Origin: Lachnospiraceae bacterium
GTDB taxonomy: Bacteria; Bacillota; Clostridia; Lachnospirales; Lachnospiraceae
Direction: 5' to 3'
Assembly (NCBI GenBank): GCA_020860185.1
Contig: JAJBUT010000069.1
Coordinates: forward strand, 1-40,559
DNA length: 40,559 bases
Position numbers and translations under genes: made by a program. Of this stretch, positions 1-10,134 are shown piece after piece. Each line of letters opens with the position of its first letter. The stretch's first letter is position 1. The notes below the pieces were generated by a model. It was not told the DNA's origin and made no database searches. It saw only the letters and a program-made list of their open reading frames with translations.

Positions 1-205
1 CTCTCGAAGAAAAATCCGGCGCACTATTTAAAAGTTATTTCTTAACAGTTCCTTAATAATTTCATAATACGCATAACGACACAAGTATTGCTCGGCAAGT
101 AAATCTGATCACGGCAGCATGTATTTCACTTTTACTTTTTGATATGCTTGTGTTTTTTTGTGTTTAACGACTTAATGTCGTTTCCTATAAAAGGAGGATT
201 TTTTT

Positions 206-1387
206 ATGCCGCAAAATCAGTTTCAGCGAATGATGTTCGCGCTTATCACTGTCGTAATTACCGTGCACGGCTATGTCTTTTACAGTCTCTACGTAGTCAA
301 CGGTTCTTATTTTTCGTCCCTGGAAGGCGCTACAGGCGTCATCAGCGGAATCAACATACAGGGAGGCGTGTATGCATTCGGACATTACCTGCCGATCTGG
401 GCAGTCATACTGATCGAATTCTGTCTCGCCTATACGCTGGAAAATCTGCTGGGCAGCCCCTGCTCTTTCAAACTGGCCTGCAAAGTGTTCAATCCGGCCG
501 AAACACACCATATGATGTTCGAAACCGCTATCATTTGTGCGACCGTCGGCATTATGTGCCCCGCCATGAGTTTTCTGGCAGCCTGGATGTATTACCCTTA
601 TTATGCCGGATTCAGCATAGTAACCCTGTTTGCCAACTGGCTGAGGCTTGTGTGCTTTAACTTTCCGTTTGCGTATTTTTCGCAGCTGTTTTTCATTCAA
701 CCGCTGGTTCGGACGATTTTCAAGGCTATCTTTGTCCGTGATAAACAGACAGAAGAGAAAACTCAGCCTGCTGCCATGCCGGACTATATTATTACAGTAG
801 GCAGGGAATTCTGCAGCGGCGGCGCAGAGACAGCGAAAAAACTGGCGGAAAGGCTCGGATACAAATATATTGACAAAGAACTGATCGATCAGACAGCACG
901 GGAACTCGGCATGCTGCCGGAATACGTCGAGCAAAAGGAGGAAAAGCCGGCCGGCTATTTCGATATCCCGCCGCACTGGCTGATCTCATCCGGCTGGTAT
1001 TCAGACAACAATCTTTCCATGTCTGATCATATGAAGATTATCAACGCGCAGAGGCAGATCATCCGGGAATATGCGGACAAATCCGGCGTTGTGATCGTCG
1101 GACGAACCGCTGACCAGATCCTGCGGGGCTATCCGAATGTTTTAAGTGTTTTCTTCCACGCAGATGAAAACAAACGGATACAGCGCTGTCAGGAATTATC
1201 CTCCTGCGACAAAAATCAGGCAAAAAAAGCCGTCCGGGAGATGGACCGCCTTCGTTCAGACTACTATAATACGATTACCGGGAAAAAATGGGGTTCCAAA
1301 AGCAACTATGATCTGTATCTTGATCTGGGCGAACTCGGTTCCGATGAAGCAATCGAACAGATTATCGAAAAATTACGTGAGTCATGA
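206..1387 (+). CDS. N-terminal multi-TM DUF2798-like region fused to a cytidylate-kinase-like (P-loop nucleotide kinase) domain
   Basis: 393 aa ORF with RBS AAAGGAGG before the ATG. TM-rich N-terminal ~170 aa, then YIITVGREFCSGGAETAKKLAERLGYKYIDKELI, typical of cytidylate kinase-like proteins. Confidence 0.8.
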   Translation: MPQNQFQRMMFALITVVITVHGYVFYSLYVVNGSYFSSLEGATGVISGINIQGGVYAFGHYLPIWAVILIEFCLAYTLENLLGSPCSFKLACKVFNPAETHHMMFETAIICATVGIMCPAMSFLAAWMYYPYYAGFSIVTLFANWLRLVCFNFPFAYFSQLFFIQPLVRTIFKAIFVRDKQTEEKTQPAAMPDYIITVGREFCSGGAETAKKLAERLGYKYIDKELIDQTARELGMLPEYVEQKEEKPAGYFDIPPHWLISSGWYSDNNLSMSDHMKIINAQRQIIREYADKSGVVIVGRTADQILRGYPNVLSVFFHADENKRIQRCQELSSCDKNQAKKAVREMDRLRSDYYNTITGKKWGSKSNYDLYLDLGELGSDEAIEQIIEKLRES

Positions 1388-1415
1388 AAACCTGCTTCAT
1401 CATTATGTTTAAAAA

Positions 1416-1455
1416 ATCCTCATCATCAAAGGCGAATCTCTCTGATGATGAGGAT
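1416..1455. terminator. Bidirectional intrinsic terminator between convergent genes
   Basis: Perfect 13-bp inverted repeat ATCCTCATCATCA...TGATGATGAGGAT with A/T-rich flanks, between the stop of 206..1387(+) and the stop of prfA(-). Confidence 0.75.
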
Positions 1456-1485
1456 ATTATTTTGGCCGTTCATTCACATTCCCTG

Positions 1486-2556
1486 TCACGCACTCATCTT
1501 TGCCAGCTTTGCCGCCTGATCTGCTGCGATCAGCGCGTCTATGATCTCCTGGATATCGCCGTTCATAATGGAGTCCAGACGATACAGCGTCAGCTTGATC
1601 CGGTGATCGGTCACACGCCCCTGCGGAAAGTTGTAGGTGCGGATTTTCTCCGAACGGTCTCCGGTGCCGACCTGGCTCCTTCTTGCCTCCGCCTCCGCGT
1701 CATGCGCCTTCTGACATTCCATATCGTAGAGCTTCGCGCGCAGGACCCTGAGCGCCTTGTCTTTATTTTTTAACTGCGATTTCTCGTCCTGACAGGAGAT
1801 CACGATACCGGTCGGAATGTGAGTCAGCCGAACCGCCGAATCGGTGGTATTCACGCACTGCCCGCCATTTCCGGACGCACGGAATACATCAAATTTACAG
1901 TCGTTCATATCTATCTCGACATCAACCTCCTCCGCCTCCGGCATGATGGCAACCGTAATTGTCGAGGTATGGATCCTCCCGCCGGACTCCGTCTCAGGGA
2001 CACGCTGCACGCGGTGAACGCCGGACTCATACTTCAGCACGGAATACGCGCCCTGTCCGGTCACCATGAAGCTGACATATTTCATACCGCCGATGCCGAT
2101 CTCCTCCACGTCCATCGTCTCCACCTTCCAGCGTCTTGATTCGGCGTAATGGACATACATCCGGTAGATTTCCGCCGCAAAAAGTGCCGCTTCGTCACCG
2201 CCCGCCCCGGCACGGATCTCCACAATCACGTTTTTGTCATCATTCGGATCCCTGGGAAGAAGGAGAATTTTCAGTTTTTTCTCCAGTTCCTCCACTCCGG
2301 CTTTGGCATCATTCAGTTCCTCCTTGAGCATGTCCCTCATTTCCTCGTCAGACTCCTCCTGAAGCATGGCAAGGCTGTCCTCTATATCCTGATTGCATTT
2401 TTTATATTCTTTATATGCTTCCACCACCGGCGCCAGATCGCTCTGTTCTTTCATCAGCGCCTGAAAACGCTTCGGATCAGACGCGACATCCGGCTCGCTC
2501 AGCAGGCTTAATACCTCCTCAAAACGGAGCAGCGTATCCTCCAGTCTGTCAAACAT
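1486..2556 (-). CDS. prfA: Peptide chain release factor 1
   Basis: 356 aa; contains [26 protein letters not shown] (GGQ motif) and RF1-family architecture. Confidence 0.97.
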   Translation of the reverse strand: MFDRLEDTLLRFEEVLSLLSEPDVASDPKRFQALMKEQSDLAPVVEAYKEYKKCNQDIEDSLAMLQEESDEEMRDMLKEELNDAKAGVEELEKKLKILLLPRDPNDDKNVIVEIRAGAGGDEAALFAAEIYRMYVHYAESRRWKVETMDVEEIGIGGMKYVSFMVTGQGAYSVLKYESGVHRVQRVPETESGGRIHTSTITVAIMPEAEEVDVEIDMNDCKFDVFRASGNGGQCVNTTDSAVRLTHIPTGIVISCQDEKSQLKNKDKALRVLRAKLYDMECQKAHDAEAEARRSQVGTGDRSEKIRTYNFPQGRVTDHRIKLTLYRLDSIMNGDIQEIIDALIAADQAAKLAKMSA

Positions 2557-3454
2557 GTTCGGTTCTCCTTCCTTTTACGACCCGGTCCAGACCCTGCAGG
2601 TCCGGCACCACCTCTATCCCTGTATAACCTTTTTCCCTCATCAGTGTAGATACCGCTCTGCCCTGATCACAGCCGATCTCAAACAAAAGACAGCCGCCCG
2701 GAAACAGATAACGGTCAGCCTCCGCCAGAATCTCCCGATAAAAAAACAGCCCGTCCGCGCTCCCGTCCAGCGCAGCCCGCGGCTCATAATCCCTGACCTC
2801 CGGCATCAGCGTCGGAATGATGTCTGTCGGAATATAGGGCGGATTCGACACAATCATATGAAACCGTCCGGTCAGATCCGAAAACAGATCACTTCGGTCA
2901 AACCTGACGTTCACATCATTGCGTTCCGCATTCTTCCGAGCCAGGCACAATGATTCCTCTGAGATATCGGAGCCCGTCACCTCCGCCCCGGGACAAAACT
3001 TTTTCAGGCTGACCGCAATACAGCCGGAGCCGGTACAGAGATCGAGCACGCGCATCTGATGCTTTTCTGTATCTTTCAGAATGCGCAGCGCTTCCTCCAC
3101 CAGAAGCTCCGTATCCTGCCGCGGAATCAGCACGTGCTCATCAACGAAAAACGGCAGTCCCATAAACTCCTGTTCGCCGGTCAGGTACTGCAGAGGAATG
3201 CGATAACAGCGCTTCTCCAGCAATTCATCAAAAATCAGTCTCTGCTCCCGCGGCATCTCATCACGCTGATGCAGCAGATAAAAATTCAGATCAATCCCAC
3301 AGGCGTACTCCAGCAGAAATTCACTCTCTGATATCTCATTTTCAATTCCTGCTTTCCTCAGCTGATCAGCCGCCCGCAATCGGGCATTTCTGTAAGTCTC
3401 AGACCCGTCCTCATAATTCATAAGCGCTGACTTCCTCATTTCGCCGCAGCACAT
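2549..3454 (-). CDS. prmC: Release factor glutamine methyltransferase
   Basis: [18 protein letters not shown] motif and the diagnostic SNPPYIP; overlaps prfA as in many Firmicutes. Confidence 0.95.
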   Translation of the reverse strand: MCCGEMRKSALMNYEDGSETYRNARLRAADQLRKAGIENEISESEFLLEYACGIDLNFYLLHQRDEMPREQRLIFDELLEKRCYRIPLQYLTGEQEFMGLPFFVDEHVLIPRQDTELLVEEALRILKDTEKHQMRVLDLCTGSGCIAVSLKKFCPGAEVTGSDISEESLCLARKNAERNDVNVRFDRSDLFSDLTGRFHMIVSNPPYIPTDIIPTLMPEVRDYEPRAALDGSADGLFFYREILAEADRYLFPGGCLLFEIGCDQGRAVSTLMREKGYTGIEVVPDLQGLDRVVKGRRTEHV

Positions 3455-3465
3455 CCGCCAGATAA

Positions 3466-4512
3466 TTACTTTTTCTCATCGTTCCTGACCTCCTCCACAA
3501 ACGGCCTCCAGTCAAACACAGCCTCCACCGACGCGATGCCGACCTCAATCATCTCATCATCCGGCTCCTTCACCGTCAGTCCCTGCATCCACATCCCGGG
3601 TCTGCTCAGGATCTGAACCAGACGATTGTCCGATCGTCCGGCCATCCGGATAAGCTCATAAGAAAGCCCCGCAATCACAGGAATCAGCAGCAGGCGGATC
3701 ACGATGCGCATCGCATGGGAATCCACACGGATAAACAGATACAATATGATTGTAATGACAATCACAAACACCATAAAGCTGGTTCCGCAGCGCTTATGTT
3801 CTTTCGAACATGTTCGGACATTCTCCACCGTCAGATCCATGCCATGCTCAATGCAGTTGATGCATTTATGTTCAGCTCCGTGATACATGAAAACCCGCTG
3901 TATATCCTTCATGCGGGAAATCAACAGAATGTATCCGATAAAAATCACCAGCCGCAGAGCACCTTCAAAAATGGCCACCAGATTGGCGTTATCCGTGATC
4001 AGCCGCTGAAATGCCTGCGACAGGTAATACGGAAGAATCATAAAAATAGCCACCGCCAGAACAATGGAAAAAACCAGTGTTCCTCCCATCAGAGCCTTCT
4101 CGGCACGATCCTGCTTTTTCTGAGCCTGCGGATCGTCCGCCTCCTTTGTTTTTGTCTCTGTCTGACCCGCTGATCTTTTGTCTCCGCCCTCGGAATCCTT
4201 TGCCGCATCACTTTCTTTCGTTTTTTTCTTTCCGGAAGATTCTGGCTGATCAGCATCCTCCTCTTCATCCTCAAAAAAAGAAGCGGAGTACATCAGGGTA
4301 GACATGCCGAGAACCATAGAATCAATAAAACTCAGTACGCCCCTGACCAGCGGAACTTTATTCCATTTTTCATCGAAAAGGGAGGCCTTGTCATTTTCAA
4401 TCTTTACTTCAATCTCATGATCCGGTTTGCGCACCGCAACAGCATATTTTTTGCCGTTGCGCATCATAACCCCCTCCATGACGGCCTGACCGCCGATACC
4501 TGAGTATTTCAT
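3466..4512 (-). CDS. DUF1385 domain membrane protein (YqhQ-like)
   Basis: GGQAVMEGVMMRNG N-terminus, YHGAEHKCINCIEHG, RCGTSFM; 5' neighbour of prmC-prfA. Confidence 0.9.
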   Translation of the reverse strand: MKYSGIGGQAVMEGVMMRNGKKYAVAVRKPDHEIEVKIENDKASLFDEKWNKVPLVRGVLSFIDSMVLGMSTLMYSASFFEDEEEDADQPESSGKKKTKESDAAKDSEGGDKRSAGQTETKTKEADDPQAQKKQDRAEKALMGGTLVFSIVLAVAIFMILPYYLSQAFQRLITDNANLVAIFEGALRLVIFIGYILLISRMKDIQRVFMYHGAEHKCINCIEHGMDLTVENVRTCSKEHKRCGTSFMVFVIVITIILYLFIRVDSHAMRIVIRLLLIPVIAGLSYELIRMAGRSDNRLVQILSRPGMWMQGLTVKEPDDEMIEVGIASVEAVFDWRPFVEEVRNDEKK

Positions 4513-4632
4513 TTCAAACACCTCATATGGATAACAAAGAAACCTCCAGCTATATTTACCGAAAATACGACCGGAGGCTCCGCTGACAGCAGTGCAGCAC
4601 CGCTGGACTGCCGTCTTACTTTTTCACTTATG

Positions 4633-4836
4633 CTATTTGTTTAAGCCGTACTTACGATTGAACTTATCAATACGTCCGCGAGCCTGTGTAGCCTTCTGCT
4701 GACCGGTGTAAAACGGATGGCATTTGGAACAAATCTCAACATGAATATTCTGCTTTGTCGAACCTGTCACAAATGTATTGCCGCAGTTGCAGGTCACAGT
4801 AGCCTGATAGTAATCCGGATGGATGTCTGCTCTCAT
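4633..4836 (-). CDS. rpmE: 50S ribosomal protein L31 (Cys-containing type)
   Basis: [48 protein letters not shown]. Confidence 0.97.
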   Translation of the reverse strand: MRADIHPDYYQATVTCNCGNTFVTGSTKQNIHVEICSKCHPFYTGQQKATQARGRIDKFNRKYGLNK

Positions 4837-5059
4837 TCTATTCACCTCACATACCAGATCTCTTTGTATCTCTGCGTCCGCTCAACCGCACAGCCGCCTG
4901 TCGGGATACAATAAACCTGTTCATTCATACTCTGACTTCAGAGTCCTTTTCTGATAACTGTATGGCATTCCAAAATCGCGTCTGAAACACAATACATGCA
5001 TGCCCGTGCACACAACATAAGTATTATAGCATGCAGTATTTATGAATGCAAGATGTTTT

Positions 5060-6871
5060 TCAGAAAAACTTCCGATGACGTACCTGATTGATAAATTCCC
5101 GGTTCGTCCTGGTTTTCAGGAACATGCGAAGGATGGATTCCACGGCATCGTCCGCCTTCATGCCGTTTAACGCTCTCCGCATGATATCGACCGCTTCCTT
5201 CTCCTCACGGTTTAAAAGTAGATCCTCTCTTCTGGTTCCGGATTTCACGATGTCGATAGCCGGGAAAATTCTTTTCTCCGATAATTTCCGATCCAGGATC
5301 AGTTCCATATTACCGGTTCCCTTGAACTCCTCATATACAACGTCATCCATACGGCTGCCCGTGTCTACCAGAGCTGTCGCAAGAATCGTCAGACTGCCGC
5401 CCTCGCGCATATTTCTGGCCGCGCCGAAAAACCGCTTCGGCATATGCAGCGCTCCGGGATCCAGACCGCCGGAAAGCGTCCGGCCGCTGGGCGGTACGAC
5501 CATATTATAGGCGCGCGCGAGACGGGTAATACTGTCAAGCAGAATCATCACATCGTGTTTGTGCTCCACCAGACGCTTCGCACGCTCGATCACCATCTCC
5601 GAAACGCGCTTGTGATGCTCCGGCAGTTCATCAAAGGTAGAATAGATTACCTCGACATTGTCCCCCTCGATGGCCTCCTTGATATCCGTCACCTCCTCGG
5701 GGCGCTCATCAATCAACAGGATGATCAGATGCATCTCCGGATTATTTTGCTTGACAGAGGTGGCGATTTCTTTCAAAAGCGTCGTCTTTCCTGCTTTCGG
5801 CTGTGATACAATCATACCGCGCTGCCCTTTGCCAACCGGAGCGATCAGATCCATGATCCGCATGGACACACGGGACGAACTGGTTTCCAGCCGAAGCCTC
5901 TCATTCGGAAAAATCGGTGTCAGATCCTCAAACGGGGTTCTCTGAGCGGCAACCGACGGATTCATGCCGTTGACACAGGAAATATATAAAAGCGCGCTGA
6001 ACTTCTCACCCTGAGAACGGATTCTCTTATTTCCGGCAATAATGTCACCGGTTTTCAGACGAAAGCGTCGGATCTGTGAAGGAGACACATAAACGTCCTG
6101 ATCACCGGGAAGATAATTTTCACAGCGGATAAATCCATAACCGTCCGGCATAACCTCCAGAATCCCATCCGCCTGCTCGCCGCTGTCCAGATCAGACATG
6201 GAGATTCCCTCTGATTCCATCCGCTGAACCGTCCGGTCATCCACCGTCCGGATCCGTTCATCACCCGTTTCGTTTGACAGGTTCGCTGCAGGTTTTGAAT
6301 AGCGGTTCCGGTTATCTTCCTGTCGGTTACTATACGTATTATTTCTGTATGACTTATGATTATTAGAAGATTCTCTCACGAAATGATTCTGCCCGTTTTC
6401 TGAAGAGTCTCTCTTTTCTCTCGATTCCCCTGTATTTTTCTGCCAGGATCTTCTGTAATCTCTTTCAGGCCGCTCCGTCGCTGCAGCTTCTTTTTTCTGA
6501 GTATCCGCATCCGACGTTCTGATATCCTCCTGGCGCTCTTCTTTTTCTGAATCAGAGGATCCGGCATTCTCCCGCCGTATTTCTGTTTCTGCGTCAGACA
6601 GCCCGATATTCTTCTGCTGTGTTTCTGCTCCTGCGTCTGGCGTTCCGGTATTCTTCTGCTGTGTTTCTGCTCCTGCGTCTGGCGATCCGGCATCTTCCTG
6701 CTGAATATCTGCTTCCTGTTTCTCAGTCTGTGCGGCAGCATCGATCTCATCCTGCTGCAGCATGCGCTCAATCAAATCCGCTTTTTTCAAAGTGGAGATA
6801 CGTTTCATGCCTCTGGCTTTCGCTAAATCTTTTAAAATAGCCAGTGACAGACTTTCATATTTTTCCCTCAT
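5060..6871 (-). CDS. rho: Transcription termination factor Rho with a long low-complexity N-terminal insertion
   Basis: RGMIVSQPKAGKTTLLKEIA P-loop, LLIDERPEEVTD, DSITRLARAYN; SAP-like N-terminus KDLAKARGMKRISTLKKADLIERML. Confidence 0.96.
   Translation of the reverse strand: MREKYESLSLAILKDLAKARGMKRISTLKKADLIERMLQQDEIDAAAQTEKQEADIQQEDAGSPDAGAETQQKNTGTPDAGAETQQKNIGLSDAETEIRRENAGSSDSEKEERQEDIRTSDADTQKKEAAATERPERDYRRSWQKNTGESREKRDSSENGQNHFVRESSNNHKSYRNNTYSNRQEDNRNRYSKPAANLSNETGDERIRTVDDRTVQRMESEGISMSDLDSGEQADGILEVMPDGYGFIRCENYLPGDQDVYVSPSQIRRFRLKTGDIIAGNKRIRSQGEKFSALLYISCVNGMNPSVAAQRTPFEDLTPIFPNERLRLETSSSRVSMRIMDLIAPVGKGQRGMIVSQPKAGKTTLLKEIATSVKQNNPEMHLIILLIDERPEEVTDIKEAIEGDNVEVIYSTFDELPEHHKRVSEMVIERAKRLVEHKHDVMILLDSITRLARAYNMVVPPSGRTLSGGLDPGALHMPKRFFGAARNMREGGSLTILATALVDTGSRMDDVVYEEFKGTGNMELILDRKLSEKRIFPAIDIVKSGTRREDLLLNREEKEAVDIMRRALNGMKADDAVESILRMFLKTRTNREFINQVRHRKFF
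6566..6691. repeat. Tandem 42-bp imperfect repeats within the rho coding region (14-aa period)
   Basis: Units 6608-6649 and 6650-6691 are nearly identical (ATTCTTCTGCTGTGTTTCTGCTCCTGCGTCTGGCG..). 6566-6607 is a diverged unit. Protein reads SPDAGAETQQKNTGTPDAGAETQQKNIGLSDAETEIRREN. Confidence 0.85.
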
Positions 6872-7149
6872 TCTTACCTCCGGTAATTTTATATTTTATG
6901 GCTATTCCACTCAACGAACGAAACGCCTGTTTTCTAATATGGTAGGTTTGTCCTGAAATGACAACTAAACTGCATATGATGCTGTTCCTTTGAAATAGTA
7001 CCTGATGGTTATGTTATCCCGGAATTTTTGCCAGAATCGACATTCAAAGAAAATTTACTGAAAACATTATACACCTATTGTTCCGAAAATGGTAGTACTT
7101 TTTTACCTATAGGTAAAATTTTTATCATTATACTTTTAAAATTAAGATA

Positions 7150-7182
7150 AACCGGCAAACCCCTCTGGGCTTGCCGGTCTAT
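7150..7182 (-). terminator. Intrinsic terminator downstream of ppdK
   Basis: ACCGGCAA...TTGCCGGT stem directly after the ppdK stop, followed on the minus strand by a T-rich tract. Confidence 0.65.
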
Positions 7183-7206
7183 CTTCGTTATTGTCATATT
7201 CTCAAA

Positions 7207-9837
7207 TCAACGTGCCGTGCTGATCGCCGCCTGCGCCGCCGCCAGCCGCGCAATCGGTACCCGGAACGGGCTGCAGCTCACATAGTCCAGCCCGATCTTA
7301 TGGCAGAACTCTACGGAAGAGGGATCTCCGCCGTGCTCACCGCAGATACCGCAGTGCAGTTCAGGACGAACCGGTTTACCCAGCTCGATCGCCATCTCCA
7401 TCAGCTTGCCGACGCCGGTCTGATCCAGCTTCGCGAACGGATCATTCTCCAGGATCTTCGCGTCATAGTAGGCATCCAGGAACTTGCCGGAGTCGTCACG
7501 CGAGAAGCCGTAGGTCATCTGCGTGAGGTCGTTCGTTCCGAAGCAGAAGAACTCGGCCTCCGTCGCGATCTCGTCCGCGGTAAGCGCCGCGCGCGGAATC
7601 TCAATCATTGTGCCGACCTCATATTTCAGGCCGGATCCTGCCGCCGCAATCTCCGCATCCGCAGTCTCAACGACGAATTTCTTTACATATTTCAGTTCTT
7701 TGATATCGCCGACCAGCGGAATCATGATCTCGGGAACCAGCTTCCATTCCGGATGATCGTTCTGTACCTTGATCGCTGCGCGGATCACCGCCTTCGTCTG
7801 CATCCTGGCAATCTCCGGATAGGTGACAGCCAGACGGCAGCCGCGGTGTCCCATCATCGGGTTGAACTCTTTCAGACCCTCGATCAGAGCCTTGATATCC
7901 TCAACGGACTTGCCCTGCGCCTCGGCCAGCTTCTCAATGTCTTCCTCCTCCTGAGGAACAAACTCATGGAGCGGCGGATCCAGGAAACGGATGGTAACCG
8001 GGTCGCCCTCCATCGCCTCATACAGCTGCTCGAAGTCGCCCTGCTGGTACGGAAGAATCTTTTCGAGCGCAGCCTCTCTCTCCTCAAGAGTATCCGCACA
8101 GATCATTTCACGGAACGCGTCAATCCGGTCGCCCTCGAAGAACATATGCTCGGTACGGCAAAGTCCGATGCCCTCCGCACCAAGCTCACGGGCTTTCTTC
8201 GCATCCGTCGGCGTGTCCGCATTCGTGCGAACCTTCATCGTGCGGAACTTATCCGCCCACGACATAATCCTGCCGAACTCACCCGCGATCTTCGCCTCAA
8301 CGGTAGGAATCGCTCCGTCGTAAATACAGCCGGTGGAACCGTCGAAGGAGATGATATCACCCTCGCGGTACTCTTTTCCGCCGAGTGTAAACCGTTTATT
8401 TTCCTCGTCCATAATGATATCACCGCAGCCGGATACACAGCACGCACCCATACCGCGGGCAACCACTGCCGCGTGAGAGGTCATGCCGCCGCGAACGGTC
8501 AGAATACCCTGGGAAGCCTTCATACCGGTGATGTCCTCCGGAGAAGTCTCCAGGCGGACAAGAACGACCTTCTCACCTCTTCCGGCCCATTCTACCGCGT
8601 CGTCAGCCGTAAACACAATCTTGCCGCAGGCTGCGCCGGGAGCAGCGCCGAGCGCTTTCCCGATCGGCTCGGCCGCTTTCAGAGCCGCAGCGTCAAAAGT
8701 CGGATGGAGCAGGGCATCGAGGTTGCGCGGATCTACCATGGCAACCGCCTCTTCCTCCGTCCTCATGCCCTCGTCGACCAGATCGCAGGCGATCTTCAGC
8801 GCGGCAAATGCGGTTCTCTTACCATTACGCGTCTGCAGCATGTAGAGCTTCCGGTTTTCAACGGTAAACTCCATGTCCTGCATATCTCTGTAGTGATTCT
8901 CCAGAATCTTGCAGACCTCCACAAACTCTGCGTAAGCCTCCGGGAACTCCTCTTCCATCTTCGCGATCGGCATCGGCGTGCGCACACCGGCAACCACATC
9001 CTCGCCCTGAGCATTGATCAGGAACTCGCCCATCAGCTTCTTCTCACCGGTAGCCGGGTCGCGGGTAAACGCAACGCCGGTACCGCAGTCGTCGCCCATA
9101 TTTCCGAACGCCATGCTCTGTACGTTGACCGCCGTCCCCCAGGAATATGGGATATCGTTATCACGGCGATATACGTTCGCGCGGGGGTTGTCCCAGGAGC
9201 GGAAAACGGCCTTCACCGCTCCCATCAGCTGCTCCTTCGGATCATCCGGGAAATCCTCTCCCAGCACGGTCTTATACTCTTCCTTAAACTGTCCAGCCAG
9301 ATTCTTCAGATCGTCTGCGGTCAGATCTACATCATAGATAACGCCCTTTTCCTTTTTCATCTCGTCGATGAGTTCTTCGAAATATTTCTTGCCGACCTCC
9401 ATCACGACGTCGGAATACATCTGGATAAATCTGCGATAGCAGTCCCAGGCCCAACGCGGGTTGCCGGACTTCTCCGCCAGAACATTGACAACGGTCTCAT
9501 TCAGTCCGAGGTTTAAGATGGTATCCATCATACCCGGCATGGAAGCTCTCGCGCCGGAACGCACAGATACCAGCAGCGGGTTCTCTGCGTCGCCGAACTT
9601 TTTGCCGGTGATCTCTTCCATCTTGCCGATATGCTCGTTAATCTGTTCCTGGATCTCATCATTGATCTCGCGCCCGTCCTCATAATACTGTGTGCAGGCC
9701 TCTGTCGTAATCGTAAAGCCCTGGGGAACCGGGAGGCCAAGCGACGTCATCTCAGCCAGATTCGCGCCCTTGCCGCCGAGAAGCTCTCGCATATTCGCAT
9801 TGCCCTCACTAAATAAGTAAACCCATTTGTTTGCCAT
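7207..9837 (-). CDS. ppdK: Pyruvate, phosphate dikinase
   Basis: MANKWVYLFSEGNANMRELLGGKGANLAEM start; GGMTSHAAVVARGMG phosphohistidine motif; ELHCGICGEHGGDP. ATG at 9837 preferred over the longer ORF start. Confidence 0.97.
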   Translation of the reverse strand: MANKWVYLFSEGNANMRELLGGKGANLAEMTSLGLPVPQGFTITTEACTQYYEDGREINDEIQEQINEHIGKMEEITGKKFGDAENPLLVSVRSGARASMPGMMDTILNLGLNETVVNVLAEKSGNPRWAWDCYRRFIQMYSDVVMEVGKKYFEELIDEMKKEKGVIYDVDLTADDLKNLAGQFKEEYKTVLGEDFPDDPKEQLMGAVKAVFRSWDNPRANVYRRDNDIPYSWGTAVNVQSMAFGNMGDDCGTGVAFTRDPATGEKKLMGEFLINAQGEDVVAGVRTPMPIAKMEEEFPEAYAEFVEVCKILENHYRDMQDMEFTVENRKLYMLQTRNGKRTAFAALKIACDLVDEGMRTEEEAVAMVDPRNLDALLHPTFDAAALKAAEPIGKALGAAPGAACGKIVFTADDAVEWAGRGEKVVLVRLETSPEDITGMKASQGILTVRGGMTSHAAVVARGMGACCVSGCGDIIMDEENKRFTLGGKEYREGDIISFDGSTGCIYDGAIPTVEAKIAGEFGRIMSWADKFRTMKVRTNADTPTDAKKARELGAEGIGLCRTEHMFFEGDRIDAFREMICADTLEEREAALEKILPYQQGDFEQLYEAMEGDPVTIRFLDPPLHEFVPQEEEDIEKLAEAQGKSVEDIKALIEGLKEFNPMMGHRGCRLAVTYPEIARMQTKAVIRAAIKVQNDHPEWKLVPEIMIPLVGDIKELKYVKKFVVETADAEIAAAGSGLKYEVGTMIEIPRAALTADEIATEAEFFCFGTNDLTQMTYGFSRDDSGKFLDAYYDAKILENDPFAKLDQTGVGKLMEMAIELGKPVRPELHCGICGEHGGDPSSVEFCHKIGLDYVSCSPFRVPIARLAAAQAAISTAR

Positions 9838-10134
9838 TTTAAATCCTCCTGATAAAAAAATATGGTGATTATTCAGAACCGGACACAACCATGAGCCTGC
9901 CGGCACAACAGGTGTATCTTGTTCTGGTTTTCCTCAAAAAGCATGTCATACAGGACACCCCCTGCAATCCGTGTTACATTCTAACATACTTTGTGGAAAA
10001 ATCAAACAGCTTTTTGTGAAATTGATAACAAAGTTCCGGTAATATTTATGTAAAAAACTCTGATGTACCCTGAAAACGGGCATTCTGCACTTCACAAAAC
10101 AGGTGTGCCATAAAAAAGGCGGTTTTTGCATTTC

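Noticed and set aside
7171-9516. Long 781-aa plus-strand ORF
   Set aside because: Antisense to ppdK, whose motifs and RBS are unambiguous; the plus-strand translation is Arg/His-rich with no recognisable domain.
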